Assembly (NCBI GenBank): GCA_008360975.2
Contig: CM039187.1
Span: 20,427,495-20,491,494 of the forward strand
Length of the DNA: 64,000 nt
From: Lichenostomus cassidix
Taxonomy: Eukaryota; Chordata; Aves; Passeriformes; Meliphagidae
Direction of reading: 5' to 3'
Both the position numbers and the translations under genes were made by a program. The notes under the pieces were generated by a model. The model did not search any database. It had not been told where the DNA came from and worked only from the letters and a program-made list of their open reading frames with translations. This document shows positions 1 through 11,544 of this stretch, in pieces. The first letter of the stretch is position 1. Each line of letters begins with the position of its first letter.

Positions 1-3000
1 GATGTAGATGTAGACAGATGTAGAAGGAAAATGGACAAGTCATTAACACCTTTCACCCAAATTTCTCAGAGCACCCACATCTTTCTTAGGAACACATCCT
101 ACTGTAAATATTACATTCTATAGTAAATATGACTAATTCATAGTCCTCCATCTGTCAGCTACTTTGCTCATACTACTGTGCTCTTCCTTTTCTAGGTTAG
201 TGATTCAATGAAGAGCTTCCTGCTCTTTAAAGTCAACAAACAATTTTATGAGAAACCTCCTCAGTACAGTATGTTACACGTGCCTCAGCAAACAGAATGG
301 CAGAAGCACGTACAGCTTCACTAATTTCAGAGCTGAGATACAAAAATTACATAGGACAAGGAAACACATACTTTAGGTGAGAACATAATTTATCCCACTG
401 CCTTTATGCCTGGAAACTGGATCAGAGCATCACTGAGTCAGCACTTGAGCAGACAGCAGGATAGTGCTTCTCAGAGGATCTGTTTGTGAGCCTTGGCATA
501 AGAAAGGTGCAAGAGAACTGGAGATCAATGAGATTTGCTCTGTGGATTTGAGACAGTGGCACAGCCCACGGAAAAGCAGCATGGAAATGGTTGTAACTTG
601 GCTGGCTGGGCAACAGAGATTTGAACGGGGTTCACATTTTTGATCTGTCTACAGGGCAATCCAGTGGCAATACAACTTCTGTAAACATATCCCAATAAGT
701 TTTAGCACAAGTTCTTCACTGCTGCCAGCATAGCTGGGGCAGCTTGAGCCCTGTATGGCCAGAAGGGATTCCAGGCCTAACACTGAAACCTTCATGCCCC
801 TGCAGCTCTACTAGATGGAGCTAAGTTAGCAAGTGTAAGGCTGCCTCAGAAATGCCTATACCAACTGTGCTTCCCATCTGGATTGCAGGACAGTTCAGAT
901 ACAGTTTGCAGGGAGTTAGCTAGTTCTTTTTAGTTTCTGTCCTAAAACAGCTACCTTCCTTAATATATGCTGAATCTAGTAAGAACTGGACACCGTGTGT
1001 GACAGCTACAAATCTTTCTTCCAAAGCCTGCTTGTTTTATTACTTTTCACAATAATAAAGAATTTACCTGCCTCAATCTCCCTATATTTAAATGGTCACT
1101 TTGGTTGTTCAGCTACTAATTAAATAATTTTTAGAACTCTTTTGTTTTCTACTATTTTATTTCCAAAATATTTTAAAAAGCCAGTCCAAACCTTATTCCT
1201 TCTTTTTTTTACTGAGGAAGATATCTTAATCAATTTCAGCTGTGTTTACATACTTCTTGTCGGGATCAATTCTAGATTACAAGATAAACCCATAATGATT
1301 TTGAACTCCACCAGGAATTGATTTCAACACACTGGACAATTCTTATCATACTTTAAAAATCTTTAAAAACTAAACAAAACTGTACACCCCCTCTTGTTTA
1401 TCTCAAGTTAGTTCAAATACAACGTGACCAAATGGTCATGAAATGTCACGCAGCAGGATGCACTTGTGAATTCTACGATGTTGCAGATTAGCAGTGAGAA
1501 CACACAAGGCATTTTATTGAGAAATTCATACTGCTAGCGTTCCCTGAAACATACGTATTTGCAAATTTTGGCTCATTTGGAAAGGTTGAAAATAAGCAGT
1601 TTCCGTAAGAGGACAAAAAAGAATATGCAGTACACCTTGCTTTTTAATACAACATCTGGTAATTAAGTCCTTTGGTTTAGAGTTTGACAACTTCTTTTAT
1701 TATGATATCACAGACTACTTTTAAACATATTACAGAAACCCTGCTTTTTGCATATCTTTGGAGTAACACAGAATTTTTTCCCTGTGAGGACATGATGCCA
1801 TTTCAATGCATCACTCTATCATGTCAGATAAATTCTATAGTTAATATGGGAAAGATAAACTTATTTCATTTATTGTTGCTTGAGTGGCAATGCCCAGCTA
1901 CACCTTACTGCTTTATTGATCTATCTGGAACTCCAAGAAAAGACATTTCCTCCCCAAAAGATCCTACTGGCAATGGGTTTAGTTCCTATCCTACCAGACC
2001 AGTGCAGTGGAAAGATGATCTTTAGCTTTACTCCATGAAACTGTCTCTCTTTACTTCTTTTCCAGGTGTGGCAGATACTTTTGATCTTTATGGAACAATA
2101 CTTTATGGAACATTCTGCTACTTTTTGACACAAGCAGCTGCATTAAAAATATTTGTTTTTCTTAGAAGGCCTTCATGAAAGTATTTCCACCAAAGGATTA
2201 AGGATGTTTTAATTAAAGAAATTAAACTTATTAATTGTGCAGGCAAAATAATTAATTTTGCTAATAGAATTGAAGCAGACTATAATTTCACAATAAATTC
2301 ATTCCTGTCTCATCACCTAAAAAATGGAATTGGCTTCAGGATGTCTGATACATCCTAGTTCTTGTAAGGTCAAAACAATGACCTTTTTGTTCTCATGTTT
2401 TGAAGCTGACTGTTCGTAAGCTTATAAAAACGCAACTTGGAAACAGAACTCAATTCTGTCAAGTCAGAGAAAAAGAGTTAAACCTGGACTTTCATTTCTG
2501 ACATTTTATTTTGAAACAAGAACAATGAAAAGGAACTAAATTTGTTTGAAGTTCCATTAGAGACAGTGAACTTGCCTTAACATTTAATATCATCCATTAC
2601 TAAGGTATTTATTTGGCTTTTTGTCCATGAAACACAGACAAAAATCAGAAATATCCTGATCAAGTGAATCACACCTGACCAGGGAGTTTGCCCTACATTA
2701 CTTTCTTTCATGGCTGCAAACACATGCCCGCCTCTCATTTACATTCACAACCTCCCTAGCAACCCATGGAAACTCAAAAAAGTGGTAGGGAAGTGCAGTA
2801 ATTGATATGAATAAATGGCTGTAATGCTAAAGATATGGTTGTCTCCAGCACTAGTCTTTGCTGTCTGCAGTACTCCTGAGAATTGCTGATGGGTACACTG
2901 ACCCAGTGGACCTGAAAATTACTTTACTTTTCCCTGGAAGGCCAGAGGGGAGATGGTTAAGCTTTTCCTGTTCTTTGATTGCTCTGTATGCTTTCTCATT

Positions 3001-4135
3001 GCTAGGTGTCAAAAAGTTGTAGGGTTTTTAAGACCACTGGAAATAGCAGAATGAGGACTCCTACTAAATAGTAACAAAGCCCTCTTCAGGCAGCAGTTTG
3101 GGAAACCTCTAGCTTAAAATTCAAGCACTAGAATAATGGGCAGGTCTCTGACCTACTTTTCAGTGTGAATGCTTATGACCTTGAAAAATTGACTTTATTT
3201 TCCCCCTGCATTTATAGGTAAGAAGTTAAGGCAAATGCATGTTTGAGGCAGAGACAGGCAAGGTGCTCCTCCATGAGCATCTTCAGCTGACAAGTAATAT
3301 GCAGGTGTACTGAGGTCTGCATCTTACAGAGGTCTTCATCTGGTGGCTATGCCTACTGCCACACACTTCAGAAAGAAATCTTATGGGGAAGAATCTGCTA
3401 CCAGAGCTTTGTTTACTGCAGGAAAAAGAATTAAGAAAAGTACTTTCCAGGAAGTGAAAGAAACAGAAATTTCCTGCCACCACTAAACATGGTGTTCTTG
3501 TTTATGTGTCTGAAGGAAATGGGGAAATTGCCCTGATATACCTAAAAAAATCTGTGGGTAAGAGATATGTTCCTCTTCAATATTTGACTTTTAGTCTCTC
3601 TTAATCTTCATTTCATACAGCTGTGCATACCCTGGCTAGTAATCTGACAGTTAGGGGAGACAGCACCTAATTTTTGCTTGCTGATCAGGCTGGACAAAGC
3701 AAAGAGGTCCATTGTAAGAAAATGAGTTATAGAAGCACAGTGTAAACAGACATCAAGGAGTGGTGCCAGCAGTTCACCTTATATATTCTTAACATTTTAT
3801 CTTCAACCAGCATTTCCAAGGAGGGTGAAATAATTCTGTCCTTTAAATTCTTAAGCAGATAACAACAGTTTTCCCTGTTCATAATACAATGAGGCAGAGA
3901 AATAGCAGAATGCAGGAAGGAGCAAAAAATTCTATTCTTGAGCCTGGCCTAGTACAGGAAAGGACAGGAAATGTATTCTGTTCACTGTACAAACACTCCC
4001 TAAAGCATTTGCGCTGCCTTAGCTACTTGGCAATGCAAGATCTTTCCAATAAGTCTTCAACTACTAACTCTTCCCTGCAACTTGAACTGTCTACTTCAGC
4101 ATGTATTGATACTTTCCCAGTTCCTCAAAACACAG
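1..4135. other. Intergenic, no gene recognised
   Basis: AT-rich single-copy-looking sequence with stops in all frames and no exon-like structure that I recognise. A perfect NF-E2/ARE-type core (TGAGTCAGCA) lies at 434-443, but such a site is expected by chance at this scale. No repeat family was recognised. Confidence 0.6.
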
Positions 4136-4731
4136 GAATCATAGAATGGTTTGGGTTAGAAAGGACCTTAAAGATCATCTTGTTCCAACCCCACCGTCAT
4201 GGGCTGCGACACCTATCACTAGATCGGGTTGCTCAGAATCCCATCCAACCTGGCCTTGAACACTACCAGGGATGGGACATCCACAGCTACACTGGTCAAC
4301 CTGCTCCAGTGCTTCACCACCCTCATGGTAAAGAATTTCTTTCTATTATGTAATCTAAACCTGCTCTCTTTCAGCTTGAAGCCATTCCCCCTCGTTCTGT
4401 CACTTCATGCTCTTGAAAAAGTCCCTCTCCATGTTTCTTATGGACCCCCTTCAGGTACTGGAAGGCCACAATTAGGTCATTCCAAAGTCTTCTCCTTTTG
4501 AGGCTAAACAATCCAAATTCCCTCAGCCTTGCCTTGTAGATGCTTCACCCCTCTAATGACCTGGGTGTATCTCCTCTGGTCTTGCTCCAACAGGTCCATG
4601 TCATTCCTTTGCTGGGGATCCCAGAGCTGGACAAAGCATTCCAGGAGGCATCACACCAGAGTGGACTAGAGGGGGGCAATCACCTCCCTTGACTTCCTGT
4701 CCACACTGCTTTTGATGCAGCCCAGGATGTG
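4136..4731 (-). mobile_element. CR1 non-LTR retrotransposon fragment (3' end)
   Basis: The + strand starts with the reverse complement of the CR1 3' terminus (ATCATAGAATGG..., then the 'ggttagaaaggaccttaaag' segment). It continues through the usual CR1 3' region, including 'cctggccttgaacac', 'tgctccagtgcttcacc', a stretch on the size of the affected area, and 'gcagcccaggatg'. The element is therefore inserted in minus orientation and 5'-truncated at about 4731. The sequence is diverged and carries no intact reverse-transcriptase frame, so it is a dead copy. Open frames here are fragments of the repeat. Confidence 0.93.
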
Positions 4732-7700
4732 AAAGGATATCCGAAAGGAAGTCCAGGATAGGAAAGAGGTAGTCAAGTCATAAAATATAAAACTAACGAT
4801 GTTACTATTTTTTTTCAGTTCTTTTCTGCCATCCCTTAAGAGCAGAATTTGTCAGGAAACCTGTGTGCTTGCAAAGGGGCTCCACTGTCTGTGATCCCAC
4901 AGCTCTTGCCAACTAACCCAAACTCATCACCTGCACTCTGTGAGCTTCCATGCTACGGCAATACAGGTGTAGGATACCAACATTTCTGACTGAAGAACTT
5001 CTAAAAGTTTTTCATTTTCTGCACTAAGGAAGTCTTTTCAGCATTATAAAATGAGAGCCATACACCTACAAAACCCCATGCATGCTCACAAGCAGCTTGC
5101 CTGGCTCCTATAGATACTCACAGAAATACAGGAGATGTGCTATTTGAAGAAATACCTTAAAAACACTTAAGCCAAGCAAGATCTGAAGGAGAGGGGAAAA
5201 AAAGCTTAGCATGGGCTAACACGATATACACGAATGTATGTTAGCACAGTAAAACACCAACAATTATTTTGTACTCTAACTAAATAGATACTAATAGACA
5301 CATGCAAAGTACACCAATATGGTAACTGGATATGACATGATCAGTTTCTTGTGTTGTTATGGTTTTTGTAAGTGTTAGAATGCAGACAGCCTAAATCATC
5401 ATATCTGAGAGAGAGAAGCCACAAAGAGAGGTGCTGCAACAGGCAGGATATGACAGATGAAGGCATCAGCAAGGATTCCAATAAAAATGGAGTTATGGTC
5501 AACCAGACTGTTAAGTGGGTGGACTACAGGGCAAAGTGGTATCACGAATTCCATAAAAATTTCTGGTACAACACACAGTGAGAATTGACACTCTAAATTC
5601 ATGTCACTGGCAGTTGGTCTCACACGAGGCCACAGGCCTTGAAATCTCCATTTACTAATTGCATATGATTGAACTGTTTTGCCTATATTATTCCCATTCC
5701 TCACTTCCAAAGAAGTGTTTCCACACAGCTCTCATCCAAAGCCCTGTGTTTAGAACCTTATTTTTCAATGACCATTTCCTTCTCCTCCCCTTTGCTTGAC
5801 TAAGTCACCCAGCCCTTCCTCTAGTTTTCTCTCCTGGGGTAGCATCCAGGCTCCCTCACTTCCTTCATGACCAAGAGGAAAATTTTGGTTTTGAGGGTGG
5901 AGGAAAGATAAAGGAAGCAGAAGGGGAGAGACCAGGATTGATCAGTGTGCTGTGCGTGATCTTTGTGTTCTTCATGTGACACCAGGACAACTTCCTGATC
6001 ATGTTTCAGAGTGAAATCTTGTCACTGTTTCTCACATTGAATAATCCTCTGTTGCTCACTCCAATGGAATGAAGAACAAAGAGGCTTGGACCTGCAAGTC
6101 CAGATCCAGCAGGTACTCAGAGTTAGTACTGTTGTGTCCAGGGAGGTGAGTTTGGCATGCTTATGTCCCTTACTCTGCTGTGGAAGCTACTGCAACACCC
6201 GTTGATGAACTGCTTCTAGCCAAGATGATACGTGTAACATTTAAACACATTCCCAACATTATTGGAGGAACTCACTCATTGACAAATTTCTCTCCCTGCT
6301 AAATGAGCTACCTAACATTTATTACGTTCCATAACCCAAGAAATCGGTTAGCCATTACATACAATTTACATCTCTAAATAAATGGTCCAAACCACATCTA
6401 CCTGCTACAAAATTTGTATGTCGCTAGTAATGATTTTAACCCAAATGTTAGCAGGTCCAAAACAAGCATTACCGAAAGTCCTACTAATTTTTCTCTAAGT
6501 CAAAAGCAGGTAGATATTATTTTCTAATTATAAAAAAAAAAAAAAAGAAAATTTGGAAAAGGGTAAAAATATTCCCGGGAACAATTGACATGAAAATTAT
6601 TTACAATTGTAAGCACGATGTCATCAGCTACATGCAGGGTCACAGCGCTTCAACTGCCAGTTGGACAACTTCAGATTTGTAGTTGTGATTTTTCACAGCA
6701 ACTTCTGGCATTATTTTGGAAATCTGGATGCCAAAATTTACTGCCACAAACCTTCAAATAAATTAGTGTGTGGGTGAATGACATTAAACATCTGTTTTGA
6801 AGACTTATTTTTGGTAAATTTTAAAGTCTATAGAACAATTGGATTAAAAAAACAGAAAGCACCAGAAAAACTTAATGAGTAAAGAACAATTCTGTACTGG
6901 ACATGTGAAAGCCAGCAGGAAAGATCACATATGCAGAGCATCTTCAGTTTATACTTAGCTGAGGTTTGTTCAATTCCTACCCATGAATTAAGATTGTGTT
7001 TAGAAAAGGCTGTTCTGAGTCACTGTGCCCATCTACTGGGTTATGAGCTTGGAGAAAAAATGTACTCCAAATGCCCCAGTGCATCCCTTTAGCTAAAAAA
7101 CTGAACTAGCTGGAAAAGCTCAGGCAGGTTAGTGATGGTGTCCATTGACCTCTCCAAGTGGGATAGGTCATGGAATCGCAAAATTGCAGGTGCCACACCT
7201 GGCATTTCCAGCAGTGCCCACAGGAAGACAGACTGCACATCTGAGTTGTGGAACTCATCCTTCCAACATGCCTAGAGGATGGTGATCTGTTCAGTGCAGA
7301 AAAAGGGTACAAATCTTAGAGAAAATGAGAAGAATTATTCTCCCAGTGAAGTAAGTGGGGGAAAGTTGTAATTATCCCTGTCTGTAATATTCCCTGTCTG
7401 GAATCTGGGGTGTTGCAGTTAATATCCCTGTTCTCGTCAATAGTTCAGTGGATTTCCCAGGGGCTGCAGCAGTCATAAAACACTTCAGTTTTATATTCCA
7501 CACTCTAGAAACGCATTTGGACCCTGGCTCAACACTGACTCAGTGGGCAAGGTGCCGCTGACTGAATCACAAATACCACTTCCTGAGGGACTTTTGCTGC
7601 CTGTAGTATTTCCAAGGATTACTCGGCTGGTTAGCTGAAAATCAGCCTCAGAACTTAAGACAATAACTTTGCAGAACACACACAATTTATATAGCATTTG

Positions 7701-9388
7701 CTCAAAATATACTATGCCATCCCACAGTCTTTGAATAAAGTTATTCAAATGCTGTAGCATTTCATAAGTGTTCTATGATATTTTTTTCTTAGGAAGATAC
7801 AATAAGGGTTTTATTTCAAAAGAAAACTGAGAAAGCATGTCTATCTTTATGCTTCTCTTTCTTCACGTCCTTCTTCAATGGCACAGAAAAGCATTTTATT
7901 ATAACAGAATGGAAATCTTATTGAATAGGATAAATATTCCTTATCAGGAAGCCATGATAGCTAAAACTTTCTGAGAGTCAGAGTTCCATATCTTTGGCTG
8001 TACACTTCTAGAAAGAGACAAAACCAAAACAAGCAACTCCTAGGTCACTGTATATTACACATCTTTAAGACAAATAAATTACCAGTGGGGAAATTTTACA
8101 TGGTGCTATTATCAGAAATTACAGAAATCAGCTCATAAAATCATTGCTAAGTCTCTGGTCAACACTGCTGATATACGTAATTGCCCTCATGATATGAAAA
8201 AGGGAGACAGCAGTCTCTTCCTTTTGGTGGTAGACTGTTGGCTGCAGGCAGCCAAATGATTAATTCTTAGTGAGGATCAGTGAGTTTATCATGAGGTCAT
8301 GCCTGCGTGCCACTCCAAACCACTCCAGCTGTACATGGGACAGCAGAGCTGTTTCTGCAAACCTGCCAAGCCTAGGCACACTCCTACAGCTTTTTGACTC
8401 TCCTGCTATGCTTTCCATTAGCAAAGGTTTTGGCAAGTTGTGCTTAGATGTTTGTCAGTTTCTAGGAATATGCATTAAATAACGCTGTAAGTAATGGATA
8501 CTTCTGTTTGGATTTCTCATTTTAAGTATTTACTGTGGAATTTCCCATAGCTACAACCTAACGTGGTGCTGCAATTAATTGCCCTGCTGTGAAATACAGG
8601 TTTCAGTAGAGATGAGACGACAATCATACTTTACTAGAACTCAGGAGTTCACTGATTCCTTCAGCCATTCATAACATCTACCATGCTAAGGCTTTGAAAT
8701 AGATAAACAGATAAGGACACACTCCTATTGTTAATCACCTGTTTAAAAGCACTGCTTATAAATACTTATTTTATCAAGAGCTAAAGAGATAATACAATGT
8801 TGACTTCCAGCTGCTCAGCTTTTGTCCTTCTTTTCCTAGAAAGACTTATTTAAAAGAAATGTTACTATTGTTTCAGAAGGTAATTTTCATGCCAGGATTC
8901 AGAGAACTACTTGTCAAATCACAGGTTTCTCAGCACTCCTGATGAGTCACAGCTCCTGGACTCTGCTGTCTCTAATAGCATTGGTCCAGTTGACATTTGA
9001 AGAAATCCTCTCATAACATGAGTTGCACCAGATATTTAGGTATCTACTTTTCTTTTCACTTTTATGAAATTGCTGTGAAATTTCCACGTCATTTGTTAAC
9101 AAGCAAAAGATCATTTATAATATTTCTCTTGCCTTTTGAATTGTCTATACTACATACATATGCATTACAGCTTTTATTTTAATAGTTACATAATTTTTTT
9201 GAAGATGCTAAAGTTTGCCCTTTTCTAGTCTGAAGTTACTTACACAAACTGTTTCAATTTCTAATACTTGACATATGCTTGCACAGACTTGAATGTCACA
9301 TGCTCAGACTGTGGCTTTCTTATGTTCCTTAAATGGCTGTGTCTTTCCTCTTTTTCTGTATTTTCTCTTTTTTTTTTCTTTTTTTTAG
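4732..9388. other. Intergenic, no gene recognised
   Basis: AT-rich sequence without recognisable exons. It contains a poly(A) run near 6530-6546 and a long pyrimidine tract at 9361-9386 that ends in AG just before the candidate exon at 9389. No repeat family was recognised. Confidence 0.5.
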
Positions 9389-9574
9389 GAATCAGTCTCC
9401 ACAGCTAGAGAGAAAATGTCAAACATGCCTATGGAAGTCAACACAGAGAAACACAGAGGTCCAAGTGTGCCAAATTATCTTGCTCCAGAACTGAGAGCCA
9501 TGAAACCAAAACTGAGCAGCACTGTGAATTTAATGAACCTCACTTTGAGGAATTACTTCATGTTAATGTGGTGA
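9389..9574 (+). other. Candidate exon-like open frame, unrecognised
   Basis: A 25-base pyrimidine run ending in TTTTTTAG would make a strong splice acceptor at 9388. From 9389 the frame is open for 61 codons, including an ATG at 9416, and stops at TGA 9572-9574. The translation is hydrophilic with a protein-like segment (V-P-N-Y-L-A-P-E-L-R-A-M-K-P-K), but I do not recognise a family. No matching upstream exon, promoter or good polyadenylation signal is evident. It could be a lineage-specific terminal exon, a relic exon or chance. Confidence 0.18.
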
Positions 9575-11175
9575 CATGCTTTGGGGATCAAAGGAAACAC
9601 CTCTGCCTGGCACTGAATACTACCATGGAATCACCTACTAATATATCACCATACTGTGAAAGACAAGATGAATTCCTTTTTCATTATGAATCACACAGGG
9701 GGAAGAACAAAAGGCAGAGGAATAGCAATTAATCACCTAAAACTATCTGAAGCAAGTGACCTAGTAGCCTACATTGCCTTTATTGGAATTTAGATTGAAA
9801 ATCATCACTTGTATGAGCTTAATTTCCACATGGATCAAACTTAGGCATGGAAGCATTTTAAAAAAATAGTTGCTTGACCTGGTTCAGAATGCTTAAAGTA
9901 GGTATTTGATGTCCTTATGTCCCAGAAGAACACCCCCTAAAAACATTCAACAGATCCTTTGGTATATTTGTAGAATCACTGCATTCAGTGCCTGCAATAG
10001 AAACACCCTTCCTCTTCTTGAGACATATCAAGCTGTCTTCTAAGAGCAGGAGCTTGACAAAAGAGCCAGCAGTAGCAGCACCCACTTTTTGAAGTCAGCC
10101 TGAAAGGAAAGACTCAAATTCCAGACTCTTGTCAGCCTAAGGCATGAATTTCTAGCTTTTGTGAAAAGGGTGGCCTAGGGCAGGAGTCAATCTTCACCTC
10201 TTTCATATGAGACTCTGCAGAGAGAGAAACAGATCTGAGGCCCAAGACACAATGAATAAACAGGCAGCTTTCAGAGAAAGCTGTTCCATTGGAACATATG
10301 TTCTACAGAGGACTTTTTCTGTAATTCAGTGGATACAAGAAAACAGTGATCACTTATTGGGGGCCAAATACTGGATCTCTGCTAGAACAGTAGAAAGATG
10401 TCATGGAGCAACTGAGACATGTGTTTCAGAAGAGACTTCAGGTCTCTGGTTTAGTAGGTATTTGGTACCTGGACCGATTCCATTGAAATGAACAGAAAAC
10501 AAGCATCTCCCTAAGCTATTTTTCTTTTAAATAATATTCAGTGCAGTGCAAGGTGATTTTAATATCCAGTACAGCATAATACAGAAGCTTAGGATTTGTC
10601 CTGACATTCCTCACTCCCACTGAGTAATACTTATTCATAGAAGTAGTTCCATAAAATGAATTATATTACACAGACTATGTTAGAAATTTCCATTTATCTC
10701 AGGGGAATTCACATGGGCTACAAATGCTTTCCTATTGGATGGCAACATGAATGTTCATCACCAGGTGCCATGAGGGAAAATCCAGTTCTTTCCTATACTA
10801 AGTCTTACCTTAACAATATCCCACTGTACTCTCTACTTGCAACTCCTTCACAGAGAGATCTCTTCAGAGCTCACCAAATACCAACTTAACAGTGGAGTTT
10901 CTTCTCCAATTCCAGGTTAGGCTTCCTCCTAATCTTCATCTGTCCTTTGAATGGTGTGCAAACTATTCTGACTAGAATGCCTCAGAGTTCTGTTATTGTT
11001 TCTCTGGGCTTGGGAAGCTTCCTTTACACATCACTGGCAACATTCCACAATTCCCTTCTTAACTGAACCTTGTCATACTCTAACACAAAATTTTTTACTT
11101 TGAAGTGGCTTTCCTCTGGTTTTCTTTTATTCACTTGAAAACACAAACTAATTTGCCATCTCTATGTGGGTGATA
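9575..11175. other. Intergenic, no gene recognised
   Basis: AT-rich. A 94-codon open frame at 10207-10491 has no recognisable similarity and no exon-like borders. Nothing else is supported. Confidence 0.5.
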
Positions 11176-11544
11176 TTATATCTCTACTGTAAAATTTCTG
11201 TAAACTCTGTCAAAGAGCAAATTCAAACACCTCTCTGGTACCACGTTTTTGTAAGAACTTTCATAAAATCTAACTCCGTTATAACAGAGCTCCATCTTTC
11301 CTAGTCCTTTTGGGTCCAAAATGACTGTCCTCCACTTTCTTTGGCTGTCATTGAAAGCGATGCAAATTTTCTGCCTGAGAGAAGCCTTGAAAATTGCAAT
11401 TACTCTTCTCTTGTCTGCACTTAGGAAAGCTCCTGCAAAGGCATCTCTTGTGGAACTCTCTTTGATCAAGTCATCCCATATCTTTTGCCTGTTCTTCACT
11501 GAGTCAACTATACATAATTTGTTTTCACTCTCAGAGCACCTCAT
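11176..11544 (-). other. Unrecognised minus-strand open frame (122 codons)
   Basis: Reading leftwards from ATG at 11544-11542 to a TAA ending at 11176, this frame has balanced, protein-like composition with mixed charged and hydrophobic segments (for example K-I-W-D-D-L-I-K-E-S and R-K-W-R-T-V-I-L-D-P-K). An in-frame TAG lies just upstream of 11553, so it is either a short gene, a terminal exon whose true acceptor I cannot place, or chance. About 300 bases upstream on the same strand (11932 to 11859) there is a 74-base open segment with a good acceptor (TTCTTTCTACAG) and donor (GTAAGG). I recognise no domain and assign no function. Confidence 0.2.

Noticed and set aside
434..443. NF-E2/ARE-like TGAGTCAGCA
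   Set aside because: A single 10-base match far from any gene is expected by chance in a 64 kb window.
3889..4501. Open frames of 154 and 90 codons
   Set aside because: They overlap the reversed CR1 3' end and match its repeat sequence rather than a gene.
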